DNA of 64,000 bases from Bin55 sp965220235 (lineage in GTDB: Bacteria > Pseudomonadota > Gammaproteobacteria > Pseudomonadales > Azotimanducaceae): positions 2,604,001 through 2,668,000 of the forward strand of contig OZ244815.1 of assembly GCA_965220235.1 (NCBI GenBank), given 5' to 3'. The notes under the pieces were generated by a model that worked only from the letters and a program-made list of their open reading frames with translations, did not search any database and was not told the origin of the DNA. How positions within the stretch are numbered: the stretch's first letter is position 1; each line of letters begins with the position of its first letter. Shown piece by piece: positions 24,300-33,220 of the stretch. The translations under genes and the position numbers were made by a program.

Positions 24300-25054
24300 T
24301 TGCGGCTGCCACCATCGATGGGGATCACCGCTCCGGTCGTGTAGGAACCGGTCGGTCCCGCAAGATACAGTGCTGCACCGACCACTTCTTCCGGCTCACC
24401 GCCACGCTGAAGCGCGATGTTTCTTTTAGCGTCACGGTTGAACGCCTCCAGATCCCACGCTTTAGAGATGTCCGTGAGAAATGGTCCCGGCTGAATGCAG
24501 TTCACTCTTACTTTCGGCGCGAAAGCGTGAGCGAGGGACAATGTCAGCGAGTTGATACCTGCTTTACATGCACCATACGGTTCCGCATTCGGTGAAGGAT
24601 GAGTCGCCGCGTTACTACTGACATTGATGATGCACCCACCGTCCTCTTGTTCCATCATGCGTTCCCCGATCAAGGCGGATAGTCGATATGGTCCTTTGAG
24701 ATTCACGCCAACAACCTTGTCGAACAATTCCTCCGTAACGGCCGACAATTTGGGGTACAGAGGCGACATACCCGCATTGTTGATGAGAACGTCTACTTTA
24801 CCGAATTCACGGTACGCATCATCCGCCAACCGGTCGAGATCTTCCCACCGACCTACATGGCAATCTCGCGCCAATGCGCGCTGACCTAAATCCCTAACTT
24901 CGTTTGCAACCGACTCGCAGTTCTCCAACTTTCGACTAGCGATTACTACGTCTGCGCCTCGCTCCGCGAAAGCCAATGCCATTGCCTTCCCTAAACCTCT
25001 GCTTCCCCCCGTGATCACCGCAACTTTGCCATCAAACCGGAATAGCTCGTCCAT
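24296..25054 (-). CDS. SDR family oxidoreductase
   Basis: A classical short-chain dehydrogenase of 252 residues. The NAD(P) motif is TGGSRGLGKAMA, followed by NNAG at about residue 91, Ser in INVSSNAA, and the catalytic YGACK. The C-terminal VIPIDGGSRN is typical. It would reduce or oxidise an alcohol or keto group; the residue after beta-2 (ASRK) suggests NADPH. The frame reaches 25096, but ATG at 25054 is preceded by GGAGAACGTT. It is divergent from a second SDR at 25216. The substrate is not determined. Confidence 0.88.
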   Translation of the reverse strand: MDELFRFDGKVAVITGGSRGLGKAMALAFAERGADVVIASRKLENCESVANEVRDLGQRALARDCHVGRWEDLDRLADDAYREFGKVDVLINNAGMSPLYPKLSAVTEELFDKVVGVNLKGPYRLSALIGERMMEQEDGGCIINVSSNAATHPSPNAEPYGACKAGINSLTLSLAHAFAPKVRVNCIQPGPFLTDISKAWDLEAFNRDAKRNIALQRGGEPEEVVGAALYLAGPTGSYTTGAVIPIDGGSRN

Positions 25055-25215
25055 AACGTTCTCCAATCGTGCAGTGCGGATTATCAAAGCCCACAAATTA
25101 CCAAAAAACTGATTCCTTCCGCGCGATTTGCGGTGCAGAAACCATTTCTACATCTGCGTCAAAACTAAAATCGATCGCCTAAATTTCAATGTCGATTCGT
25201 AATCAGAGGTATTTC

Positions 25216-26094
25216 ATGGGACTACTTGACGGTAAGGTCGCCCTAGTCACGGGCGCTGGTGGCGGCTTGGGTCGAACGCACGCATTGTTGCTTGCTGAAG
25301 AAGGTGCCAGTGTCGTTGTCAATGATTTAGGCGGCGCTCGCGACGGCACCGGGTCGGGTCACAGTATGGCCGACGAGGTTATCAACGAGATCAAAGCGGC
25401 TGGCGGAAATGCCGTTGCCGACTACGGCAACGTTTCTGTACCTGAAGAAGCTAAGGCGATGACTCAAACTGCCGTAGACAACTTCGGCAAGCTCGACATC
25501 TGCATTGCAAACGCGGGAATCTTGCGTGACAAGTCATTCAAGAACATGACCGACGACATGTGGGATGTCGTCGTAAACGTTCACCTCAAAGGGACCTACT
25601 TAACAACGAAAGCAGCCTACGACCAGATGATCGCACAGGAAACGGGTGGTCGAATCGTCGTAACGAGCTCGACGTCTGGTCTCTTGGGTAATTTCGGGCA
25701 AACCAATTACGGTGCCGCCAAAGCAGGGATCGCAGGAATGGCGCGTTGCCTATACCTAGAAGGTATGAAGTACGGCATCACGGTCAATATTCTTGCACCT
25801 ACAGCTCTCTCACGCCTGACGGACGATATCTTCCCAGATCAGGTGAAGGACAATTTCCCGCCAGAACGCGTATCGCCGATGGTCGTTTGGTTGTGCTCAG
25901 ACGAAGCCAAGGAAGTGACTGGCAGAACGTGGTTAGTTGCAGGTAACCGGGTATCGATGCTCTCATGGCAACTGCAAGAAATTGCCCGTCAGGATGAGTC
26001 CGAAGGTCCGTGGGATGTTTCAGAAGTAGGTGAAAGGATCCTTGCAACGAAGGAATCGTGGCCGGCGATTAACCCAATGCGAGGGATGGTCTAG
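25216..26094 (+). CDS. SDR family oxidoreductase, hydroxyacyl-CoA dehydrogenase-like
   Basis: A 292-residue dehydrogenase beginning MGLLDGKVALVTGAGGGLGR. The insertion VVNDLGGARDGTGSGHSMAD after beta-2 is characteristic of the SDR domain of peroxisomal multifunctional enzyme type 2 and its bacterial relatives, which act on (3R)-hydroxyacyl-CoA or related CoA esters. The catalytic NYGAAKAG is present. I chose ATG 25216 over 25189 because AGAGGT stands before it and the fold begins there. With the CoA ligases, CoA-transferase and hydratase elsewhere in the window it suggests acyl-CoA catabolism. Confidence 0.88.
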   Translation: MGLLDGKVALVTGAGGGLGRTHALLLAEEGASVVVNDLGGARDGTGSGHSMADEVINEIKAAGGNAVADYGNVSVPEEAKAMTQTAVDNFGKLDICIANAGILRDKSFKNMTDDMWDVVVNVHLKGTYLTTKAAYDQMIAQETGGRIVVTSSTSGLLGNFGQTNYGAAKAGIAGMARCLYLEGMKYGITVNILAPTALSRLTDDIFPDQVKDNFPPERVSPMVVWLCSDEAKEVTGRTWLVAGNRVSMLSWQLQEIARQDESEGPWDVSEVGERILATKESWPAINPMRGMV

Positions 26095-26145
26095 TGAATT
26101 GTTGGTACTTGCCGTGCGAATCTCGCGCGGCGGGTCCGAAGTAGC

Positions 26146-26739
26146 CTAGCGCCGCTTCCAGGGTGGCGCTTCATCCCACTGAAACGGTTCGATTCCGTCG
26201 TCATTGATCAACCAAACCGACGCACGGGAGTCGCGACCTTCGATCTCCAAAAATCCGATGGTGCCGTATTGGGTGTCGTAATTGTGTGGATAGGTCGGAG
26301 AACCCGGATTGACACACAACACGCCCTCAACTTCTTCGATCAGTTCGGTGTGAGTATCGCCAAACACGATGACGTCAGGTCGCTTGTCAGGGAAATAACG
26401 CTCAACTGACTTCTGAAACGAAAAGGTATCGTCACCAGGCAACATCGAAATGTAGTGAGTTAAGCCGACCGTTAGATCTTCGATCTCAAGTGTCCAGGAG
26501 TACTTAACACGCGGATCTTCAGGTTGGACCGGCCGGCCGCCGCTGCCGTCTTCGCCGTTACCCCTAGCACAATAAATGGGTGCGATCTGCTCAAACGTAT
26601 CCAATAACGCAACATCGTGAATGTCCCCGCCGTGAAAAATGCAGTCCACGCCTTTAAACGCGTCGTAAACCTGCGGCCATAGTTCCTTCTGACTCTCGGG
26701 GATATGGGTGTCGGACACCAAACCGATTCTTGTCGCCAA
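26146..26739 (-). CDS. Metallophosphoesterase, YfcE/MJ0936 type
   Basis: A 197-residue calcineurin-like phosphodiesterase. Metal-binding motifs are visible in order: GLVSDTHIPE, FHGGDIHDVALLD, CARGNGED and the late GDTHTELIEE. In the family the last motif is GHTH, with both histidines as ligands; here the first is aspartate. The protein also has a long loop between GNGED and the fourth strand. It probably hydrolyses phosphodiesters, but the substrate is unknown. The gene stands alone, convergent with the SDR at 26094. Confidence 0.8.
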   Translation of the reverse strand: MATRIGLVSDTHIPESQKELWPQVYDAFKGVDCIFHGGDIHDVALLDTFEQIAPIYCARGNGEDGSGGRPVQPEDPRVKYSWTLEIEDLTVGLTHYISMLPGDDTFSFQKSVERYFPDKRPDVIVFGDTHTELIEEVEGVLCVNPGSPTYPHNYDTQYGTIGFLEIEGRDSRASVWLINDDGIEPFQWDEAPPWKRR

Positions 26740-26937
26740 ACTCCTATCTCCGTATCACATTGCATCACACCGGCACGACGACGCCAGCACGGTGCGACAT
26801 TCTAGAGAAACGCCGATCTGAGACTTGATCGCCTGTTGACGCTACGGTTTCAAAGAACGAACAGCACGAACGGCTCATGTTCAATACTGACGCGTAAGTT
26901 CGCTAAAGTTCCCGCCTCAATTGGAAACGGGTGACAC

Positions 26938-27525
26938 GTGGAATTCGGTACGACTGAAGGTGAGAATGGCGATCTCGAATGGATGTTGGAATCCGCATCG
27001 TCTCCCACTGCGCTTGTTCTTTGTCACCCGCATCCGCTATATGGCGGTTCGATGTTAGACGGCGTCTTGGAAACCGCTTCTCGTGTCGCCGCCTCCCGAA
27101 ACATCTCTACCGTTCGATTCAATTTTCGAGGGGTTGGAGCAAGCACCGGCGCTTTCGATCACGGCGTTGGCGAGGTATCAGATCTCGCGAATATCGTAAG
27201 TAAGTTCGAAGCTCGGTTCGAACGACTCATCTTAAGCGGTTATTCCTTCGGTGCAAACGTCGTCTTGAGCTATGCTGCACAAGCATCAGAAGATCGCGAT
27301 TTGGTGCTATTTGCTCCGCCGACGCAGGCTTCCCTACCCGATCTCAAGGCGAAAGTAAATTTGATTGTGGGTGATAACGATCCAATCAGCTCGATTCAAG
27401 TCTTATCTGACTGGACGCAAGCAGGAACTAACCGAACACTACATGTGATAGACGACGCGGACCATTTCCTTGGCGCGTACGGTCCGGATATCGTAGACGT
27501 GCTTGAACGAGTTTTGGCGGAGTAA
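26938..27525 (+). CDS. Alpha/beta hydrolase, COG2945-like
   Basis: A 195-residue hydrolase with the N-terminal HPHPLYGGSM motif of this small family, the nucleophile elbow SGYSFGAN (Ser), the acid in VGDNDPISS, and His in DDADHFLGAYG, so the triad is complete. The FNFRGVGASTGAFDHG strand is also diagnostic. The start is GTG at 26938. Its natural substrate is unknown; esters are likely. It directly abuts the convergent MBL hydrolase, stop next to stop. Confidence 0.85.
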   Translation: MEFGTTEGENGDLEWMLESASSPTALVLCHPHPLYGGSMLDGVLETASRVAASRNISTVRFNFRGVGASTGAFDHGVGEVSDLANIVSKFEARFERLILSGYSFGANVVLSYAAQASEDRDLVLFAPPTQASLPDLKAKVNLIVGDNDPISSIQVLSDWTQAGTNRTLHVIDDADHFLGAYGPDIVDVLERVLAE

Positions 27526-28368
27526 TCAGTAGTCTAAACGATACGTCTCGCCATCGCTTACTAGTTTTCCTGCCGTCACGCCGGCGAAGTGAGTACCGAT
27601 GCATAGGACTGGACGATCTGAATATGCGCTTAGAAACGCCTGTCGAGTTCGTAATGCGGCGTCTTGATCGCTATCTGCCGTGGCGCACCATTTGGGGTGA
27701 GCAATTTGGCAAGGGTGGTGAAAAATATCGCCAGTAATGATCGCTTCTTCGCCACGGGAGCTGATATGCACGCTCACATGACCCGGTGTGTGACCTGGGG
27801 TAGGAACTAACTGAATCTCCTCGCTCACGCAATGCGACGACTCAACGAGGTCCGCTAATCCGAGATCAAAGATAGGCTGTACCGAATCTTCGATGACAGG
27901 ACCGTACTCTTCCTGACTCTCAATTTGCCAGTGATCCCATTCCTCACGAGCGTATAGATAGCGAGCGTTCTTAAATGTAGGCAACCACTGGTCATCGTTT
28001 CGATACGTGTTCCAGCCGACGTGATCAACGTGCATGTGAGTACATAGAACCGTGTCGAATGCATCTTCCTGAAATCCAGCGTCCTTCAAGTCCGCACGAA
28101 AACTCGACTGCATTCGATTCCAGCGTGGGTAATTTCGAGATTTATCGTTACCAATGCACGTGTCGACGATTACAAGACGATCGGTTGTTTGTACGATCAA
28201 ACTGTGAAAGGACAGCACCATGCGCGAATCTGCGTCGAGAAATGGACCAATCCAATCGATTTTTCGTAGCGCTTCAGCAGATGCGTCCGGCAGAATGTAC
28301 TCTCCCAGACTCGCTGATGTTAATTCAACTAGCTTGGTGATCGTTACATCGCCGATTTTCCACTTCAT
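27526..28368 (-). CDS. MBL-fold metallohydrolase
   Basis: A 280-residue metallo-beta-lactamase-fold enzyme. The zinc motif is CTHMHVDHVGWNTY, with later ligands in PTPGHTPGHVSVH, ITGDIFHH and GTHFAGV. The layout resembles the quorum-quenching-lactonase and methyl-parathion-hydrolase branch, though substrate is not decided by these motifs. It lies 8 bases downstream of the SDR gene on the same strand and is probably in one operon with it. Confidence 0.87.
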   Translation of the reverse strand: MKWKIGDVTITKLVELTSASLGEYILPDASAEALRKIDWIGPFLDADSRMVLSFHSLIVQTTDRLVIVDTCIGNDKSRNYPRWNRMQSSFRADLKDAGFQEDAFDTVLCTHMHVDHVGWNTYRNDDQWLPTFKNARYLYAREEWDHWQIESQEEYGPVIEDSVQPIFDLGLADLVESSHCVSEEIQLVPTPGHTPGHVSVHISSRGEEAIITGDIFHHPCQIAHPKWCATADSDQDAALRTRQAFLSAYSDRPVLCIGTHFAGVTAGKLVSDGETYRLDY

Positions 28369-28376
28369 GTCGAACT

Positions 28377-29153
28377 CTATGCGTTCTTAATGGTCAATCC
28401 GCCGTCCACCGGCAAGGCAACACCCGTAACGAACGAAGCTGCCGGTAGTACCAGACTCAGGGTCATGTGCGCTACCTCTTCGGGAATCGCGTAGCGTTTT
28501 AGCGCGACGCGCCGACGGGCATACTCGCGCTTGTCCGCTTCTTCAATCCTCGCCGTCATTCCCGTACGAATCGGTCCCGGACAAATGCAATTTACCGTGA
28601 TGCCGTCAGTGCCAAATTCAACAGCGAGCGATCTCGTCAAGCCTATGACACCCGTTTTTGCCGTGGAGTAAGCACTGTTCAGCTTTGTTGCACCAAGACC
28701 TTCCGTCGAAGCGATGTTGACGATACGGGCACTGTCAGACTGCCTTAAATACGGTAAAGCCGCGCGGATCATCCGAACATGTGCAGTAAGCATGGTGTTG
28801 ATACCACGTTCCCAAACCGCCTCGTAGTCATCTGCATCAACCGGACCACCCGCGCCGATTCCCGCGTTATTTACAAGGATGTCCAAACCACCGAAGTGCT
28901 CTGCGATTTCGACCACGCGTTCTTCAATTTGCGACGCCGCCATTACATCCAAATGCCAGCCTCTCGCAACGTATCCTGCGGACGTGATCCGTTCGACCAC
29001 CAGCTCCTGCGCTTCAATCGAAACGTCTGTAAGCGCAACCTTTGCACCTTGTTCCGCAAAAAGTTCTGCCGTCGCTTGACCCATGCCGCTCGCGGCACCC
29101 GTTATTAGTGCGACTTTACCTTCGATGGATCTGCTCAACGTGGTTAACGACAT
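28377..29153 (-). CDS. SDR family oxidoreductase
   Basis: A 258-residue classical SDR with TGAASGMGQATAE at the NAD-binding turn, Asp after beta-2 (LTDVS), which favours NAD over NADP, NNAGIGAGG, Ser in IVNIASTEG, and the catalytic YSTAKTG. It ends VALPVDGGLTIKN. It is the first gene of a pair with the MBL hydrolase downstream. Substrate unknown. Confidence 0.88.
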   Translation of the reverse strand: MSLTTLSRSIEGKVALITGAASGMGQATAELFAEQGAKVALTDVSIEAQELVVERITSAGYVARGWHLDVMAASQIEERVVEIAEHFGGLDILVNNAGIGAGGPVDADDYEAVWERGINTMLTAHVRMIRAALPYLRQSDSARIVNIASTEGLGATKLNSAYSTAKTGVIGLTRSLAVEFGTDGITVNCICPGPIRTGMTARIEEADKREYARRRVALKRYAIPEEVAHMTLSLVLPAASFVTGVALPVDGGLTIKNA

Positions 29154-29275
29154 GAATCTTGCTGCTCAGAGATTTAAACGAAAAAGGGATTGTGGAGTTT
29201 AACGACAAAGTGGTGGATCAACACAGAAATACACATATCTTCGCTTTAAAACTTAAAATCCGCACCTCAAAATCA

Positions 29276-29351
29276 GGGTCGTTAGCTCAGTTGGTAGAGC
29301 ACCAGGCTTTTAACCTGTTGGTCCTGGGTTCGAATCCCAGACGACCCACCA
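29276..29351 (+). tRNA. tRNA-Lys (anticodon TTT)
   Basis: A standard 76-base cloverleaf: acceptor stem GGGTCGT/ACGACCC, D arm with AGCTCAGTTGGTAGAGC, anticodon stem CCAGG/CCTGT-like with loop CTTTTAA giving anticodon TTT, T arm CTGGG-TTCGAAT-CCCAG and an encoded CCA. It lies beyond the end of cpoB on the opposite strand. In E. coli a tRNA-Lys-led tRNA cluster likewise follows cpoB, although there in the same direction. Confidence 0.97.
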
Positions 29352-29390
29352 GCTCTTGAATAATCTTGACCGCTTAAACGGACGCAGTCG

Positions 29391-30182
29391 CTACCTTAAC
29401 TCTTGGGCGTAAGTTTCAGCTAGGCGGGCCGCATCGTGGTCCGGATACTCCGCCACAACACGGTCCAGATACTCGAGCGCACGCGTCACGTTACCCAATT
29501 CGTGATACACCATTCCAAGTTTTGCGAGAGCCTCAGGGATACGTGCATGGTCAGAATACAACGTCACCATTTGCACGAAAAACTGGCGCGATTTTTCGAG
29601 ATCCTTCGGGTCTACGTTTCGATATATTTCCGCTAACCAATACATCGCATCAGGCACGCGTTCTCCGTTCGGAAACGCGTCAACAATCTGTTGAAAAAGA
29701 TCTGCAGCTTGAACGTACTCGTCTGCATCAACAAATGCCATCCCGCGACGATACATGCCTATTTCGGAATTGACGTCTTCATTCGTTAATGCGTCTTCGG
29801 GTGCGAGCTGGTTCCCGAATTGCTCCCGCAACCGCCGATCCATGTCCAAGAATCGACGACGATTCATGTGCCGTTCTTCTTGGTACAAATGCTCAAGTTC
29901 TTCGACCCTACCATGAAGAATCGAATATTCACGTTCTAGTGCTTGAATACGAGTAAATAACGTAAGTAGACGTTCGTCCTCAGTCTGTTGTGCGGGTATC
30001 TGATTAGATTCGTCGAGGCGACCTGCATCGGTCTCAAGAATTTCGAGCGGATTAACGACCTGATCATCCTGGTGGATAGGAGATTCAGTCGGATCAGAAG
30101 TCTGGTAATCATGGTTCTCGCCGGACGAAACAAGTCCGGCGAGAACCACGAATGCTATTAAAGCTGACTGGAAGCGGCTTAC
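29391..30182 (-). CDS. cpoB: Tol-Pal cell division coordinator CpoB (YbgF), start codon unusual
   Basis: A periplasmic protein of about 263 residues. A coiled coil (TLFTRIQALEREYSILHGRV) is followed by TPRs from MYRRGMAFVDADEYVQAADL to the end, the CpoB plan; it links Tol-Pal constriction with peptidoglycan synthesis. The first ordinary start, GTG at 30149, falls in the middle of the signal peptide. The open frame upstream reads SRFQSALIAFVVLAGLVSSG, a good signal sequence, but contains no ATG, GTG or TTG before the stop at about 30198. A GTA at 30180-30182, five bases after GTGAGG, is the best positioned start. The exact start therefore needs experiment. A perfect hairpin lies in the signal-peptide codons. 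Confidence 0.85.
   Translation of the reverse strand, partial: VSRFQSALIAFVVLAGLVSSGENHDYQTSDPTESPIHQDDQVVNPLEILETDAGRLDESNQIPAQQTEDERLLTLFTRIQALEREYSILHGRVEELEHLYQEERHMNRRRFLDMDRRLREQFGNQLAPEDALTNEDVNSEIGMYRRGMAFVDADEYVQAADLFQQIVDAFPNGERVPDAMYWLAEIYRNVDPKDLEKSRQFFVQMVTLYSDHARIPEALAKLGMVYHELGNVTRALEYLDRVVAEYPDHDAARLAETYAQELR
30112..30148 (-). repeat. Perfect 15-bp stem hairpin in the 5' end of cpoB
   Basis: TGGTTCTCGCCGGAC at 30112-30126 is repeated in exact inverse complement at 30134-30148 with a seven-base loop. On the cpoB message the stem begins immediately after the GTG at 30147-30149 and covers the codons for the end of the signal peptide. No T-run follows. It could hold back translation of cpoB, slow ribosomes during export, or act as an mRNA processing site between pal and cpoB. 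Confidence 0.9.
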
Positions 30183-30220
30183 GTCAACCTCACTAGATCG
30201 TTATCCGTTCCCGGTGCGCT

Positions 30221-30781
30221 TCACTCGTACTTCAGCTCTACGCGTCGGTTTTTCGCCCAAGCTGCTTCATCCGAGCCAGTGTCAACCGGGCGTTCTTCTC
30301 CGAAACTCCGCGCTGACATCTGTGAAGGTCGTACCCCATTCGCTAGGAGAAAATCTTGGACTGCCATGGCGCGACGCTCGCCAAGAGCAAGATTGTATTC
30401 CCGTGTTCCACGTTCGTCACAGTGGCCATCAATGGTCACGGATTGATCGCGATTACGGTTGAGTCGAGCAGCATGCTGTTGCAGTACTCGGAAATCACCA
30501 CTGCCGATTTCAGATTCGTCAAACTCAAAATTGAAGACTGATCGAATCACACTACCATCAGAATCTACAGCTACTAATGTCCCGTCAGGCAATTCCATAA
30601 AGTCGGGTACCGCCTCGACTTCAGGTTCCGGGACTGGTGCTGGTTCGGGCGCTGCGGGTCTTTCATCTACGACAACAGGTTCTTCCTCGGGCGTACCGCA
30701 GCCGGTCTGGCTGGCGCATGCAGTTAATAGACCACACACCAGCAACAAGGCGATCCATGCGCCATTCTTCAAGTGGGACAT
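30221..30781 (-). CDS. pal: Peptidoglycan-associated lipoprotein Pal
   Basis: A 186-residue outer-membrane lipoprotein. The lipobox LTAC (Cys22) follows LLLVCGL; a proline- and glutamate-rich linker (about 30-65) leads to an OmpA-like domain with the peptidoglycan-binding signature TIDGHCDERGTREYNLALGE followed by RRAMAVQDFLLANGV. Pal anchors the outer membrane to the cell wall and is released or concentrated at the septum by TolB. The linker is longer than in E. coli Pal (173 aa). It sits between tolB and cpoB in the conserved order. Confidence 0.95.
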   Translation of the reverse strand: MSHLKNGAWIALLLVCGLLTACASQTGCGTPEEEPVVVDERPAAPEPAPVPEPEVEAVPDFMELPDGTLVAVDSDGSVIRSVFNFEFDESEIGSGDFRVLQQHAARLNRNRDQSVTIDGHCDERGTREYNLALGERRAMAVQDFLLANGVRPSQMSARSFGEERPVDTGSDEAAWAKNRRVELKYE

Positions 30782-30807
30782 TCAAGTCTCTCCGTATTTC
30801 AACTCGC

Positions 30808-32109
30808 CTAGCGCTCGACGAAGGTGGTTGTTAGCGGCAAATAAGGCGACCACGCAGGTTCAATTACATCTCCGGTCGAGGATGTCAGTTTGTACTCAAC
30901 TTCACCGCTGACCGACACGATGGATAGTATACCTTTTCTATTTGATTTAGTTGAATACATCATCATGACTCCGTTCGGAGCGACCGATGGTGATTCGTCA
31001 AGTACGTTGGACGACAAGATTCGTGCCGCCCGATTTCCCGCCAAATCGCGCCATGCGATATGAAATCCTGACGCAGAACGATGCACGAAAATAAAGTGCG
31101 TATTGTCCGGCATCACACGTGGCCGTGCGTTATATCTACCTTCATACGTTAACCTCGTCACCCGAAGGGAATCGACATTAACGCGGTAGATTTGCGGTGA
31201 TCCACCGCGATCAGATGTAAAAATTAAATGCTCGCCGTTTAGTTCCCAAACAGGCTCCGTGTCAATCGCACGATGATTGGTAATCCGTCGAATCACGTTT
31301 GACGCAACTTCGATCGTGTAGATATCCGGATTGCCATCGCGTGAGAGGACCATTGCGATGTGACTGCCATCCGGTGAAAATGCCGGCGCGCTATTGATGC
31401 CTTCGAAGCTCGCAAGCAAACGCGACTGACCGGTCTCAAGATTGATGATATGAATCGCTGACGAACCGGCCTCAAACGAAACGTACGCTAATTGCTTACC
31501 GTCTGACGACCACGCAGGTGAGAGAATCGGTTGGCCTGAAATCAAAATTGGCGTTTCGCGTTCGCCGTCGAAATCCGCAATCATCAACGTATGGCGTTCA
31601 TCCACTTGTGTACGGTTCTCAACCAGAACATATGCGACGCGGGTCGAGAATGCTCCCGGAATTCCCGTCATCGCTCTGAACACTTCATCTGATACGTGGT
31701 GTGCGAGTGAGCGCGGGTCCTCAACGTGCCCTTTTACTTGGCCAGACTGCAAGACTCGCTCTTGATTGACATCGATGACCTCAAACTCAGCGACCAATAA
31801 ACCCAAACCGTCGATGAATACCGACCCGACAACCACGTAATCGGTTCCGAGCACGCGCCAGTCGTGGTACAAGACTTCATCAGCACTACTCGGTAGTGAG
31901 AGCATGTTCGCTTCATCAATTGGGCGAAACTGACCACTGCTACTTAAGTCAGAATTGACGATTGGCGTGATGTCAATCGCGTTTTCGTAAATTCGAAACG
32001 GCACAATCGCAATGGGTGTGAGCGTATCAACGCCGCGGTCAATCACAATTTCGAATGGAGACGATATGCCTGCAGCGATCAAACATACTGCGACCAACAA
32101 ACGCTTCAA
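30808..32109 (-). CDS. tolB: Tol-Pal system protein TolB
   Basis: A 433-residue periplasmic protein. The signal peptide MKRLLVAVCLIAAGISS is followed by the N-terminal domain (VDTLTPIAIVPF) and a six-bladed beta-propeller built from repeats such as SPAWSSDGKQLAYVSFE, APAFSPDGSHIAMVLSR and EPVWELNGEHLIFTSD. The propeller binds Pal. The start overlaps the tolA stop by four bases, typical of a coupled operon. Confidence 0.95.
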   Translation of the reverse strand: MKRLLVAVCLIAAGISSPFEIVIDRGVDTLTPIAIVPFRIYENAIDITPIVNSDLSSSGQFRPIDEANMLSLPSSADEVLYHDWRVLGTDYVVVGSVFIDGLGLLVAEFEVIDVNQERVLQSGQVKGHVEDPRSLAHHVSDEVFRAMTGIPGAFSTRVAYVLVENRTQVDERHTLMIADFDGERETPILISGQPILSPAWSSDGKQLAYVSFEAGSSAIHIINLETGQSRLLASFEGINSAPAFSPDGSHIAMVLSRDGNPDIYTIEVASNVIRRITNHRAIDTEPVWELNGEHLIFTSDRGGSPQIYRVNVDSLRVTRLTYEGRYNARPRVMPDNTHFIFVHRSASGFHIAWRDLAGNRAARILSSNVLDESPSVAPNGVMMMYSTKSNRKGILSIVSVSGEVEYKLTSSTGDVIEPAWSPYLPLTTTFVER

Positions 32110-32798
32110 CGCAATAAATCCTCGGGGCGGAAGTTCAAAGTAAATGACCGAAAACTCGACTCAAACAAAGCGAGATCATCCGGTACAGCGAATGGTGCAG
32201 CACGCCTAACTGCGTTCAATGCGGAACGGTCAAACGCATCGTTTCCGCTCGACTCCACCACACCGACGGTATTCAAGTCACCCGACGGAAACAGTTCAAC
32301 CAGGACAATCGCTGACATGTCGTTGCGAGCGCTCGGTGGTCGTGACCAATTCTGGACAACCGCCAAATAAATCTCCGTGATGTATACCTGCGATACATCT
32401 TCGATTGCTTCTAACGTCTCAGCAGTAAGCTCTTCACCGACCGCATCTCTAAAAGCACGATTCCTAAGTTCTGCCAATCGAGCTTCACGTTCTTCTCTCA
32501 ATCGCTCTAGTTGCTTTTGTTCTTCCTCAAGACTCGACAGATTCTCTGGTTTCTTATCCTCGTCGGTCTTGGTAGTATCGGGCGATATTGGACTGCTTGG
32601 AGTCGCGGGTACCGTGACCTGAGGTCTCATTCGGATTAATCGTGCCTTGAGTGGTCTTGGCTCGATGATCGACTTATCGGCTTTAGGTATCAACGTCTCG
32701 ATCGCTGCTTGAAGAGAAACAAAGAGCGTTACATGCAGAGTTAGTGCGACAGCGAATGCGATCGCATATCGTTGAATGTAGATTAGGGGTGAGGTCAT
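32106..32798 (-). CDS. tolA: Tol-Pal system protein TolA
   Basis: A 230-residue inner-membrane protein. One N-terminal transmembrane helix (YAIAFAVALTLHVTLFVSL) is followed by a short polar helical domain (LSSLEEEQKQLERLREEREA) and a TonB/TolA C-terminal domain, WSRPPSARNDMSAIVLVELF with AVRRAAPFAVPDD. TolA transmits proton-motive energy from TolQR across the periplasm to Pal-TolB. The central helical region is much shorter than in E. coli TolA (421 aa). The ATG overlaps the tolR stop by four bases. Confidence 0.9.
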   Translation of the reverse strand: MTSPLIYIQRYAIAFAVALTLHVTLFVSLQAAIETLIPKADKSIIEPRPLKARLIRMRPQVTVPATPSSPISPDTTKTDEDKKPENLSSLEEEQKQLERLREEREARLAELRNRAFRDAVGEELTAETLEAIEDVSQVYITEIYLAVVQNWSRPPSARNDMSAIVLVELFPSGDLNTVGVVESSGNDAFDRSALNAVRRAAPFAVPDDLALFESSFRSFTLNFRPEDLLR

Positions 32799-33220
32799 AT
32801 TGACGGCGGTTCGGTAAGCAAACCCACGCTCTCTGCACCTGCCTGCTGCAGTATCGTCATGACATTCACGATGGTGCCGTAGGGAAGTTCAGTATCTCCG
32901 CGTACAAATACCGGGACATCCGGTCGTGCTCGTAGTACCCTCATCGCACGATCCTGCAGCTCAGCCTGTGAAATACTCACTGGTTCTTCCTCGTCGCTAC
33001 CCACGTTTAAATACATGGATCCGTCACGCTGAATGCTGACAATCAGTGGATCCTGTTCGCTCCGCTCCAACGGTTCAGAAGGTTCTTTTGGCAAATCCAG
33101 CTGAATTCCCTGTGCAAGCATGGGCGCAGCCGCCATAAAAATAACCAGCAGTACCAGCATCACATCGATATACGGCACGACATTGATTTCAGACATCGGC
33201 CGACGTCTCGCCGCAGGCAT
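32795..33220 (-). CDS. tolR: Tol-Pal system protein TolR
   Basis: A 141-residue ExbD/TolR protein. The transmembrane helix INVVPYIDVMLVLLVIFMAA includes the conserved proton-path Asp in YIDVMLVLL. The periplasmic domain ends with the usual GTIVNVMTILQQAGAESVGL. With TolQ it forms the proton-driven motor of the Tol system. It starts one base after the tolQ stop. Confidence 0.95.
   Translation of the reverse strand: MPAARRRPMSEINVVPYIDVMLVLLVIFMAAAPMLAQGIQLDLPKEPSEPLERSEQDPLIVSIQRDGSMYLNVGSDEEEPVSISQAELQDRAMRVLRARPDVPVFVRGDTELPYGTIVNVMTILQQAGAESVGLLTEPPSI

Noticed and set aside
30459..30911. 150-codon forward frame across pal and the tolB end
   Set aside because: Ser/Thr/Gly-rich shadow of the pal linker on the opposite strand; both real genes are certain.
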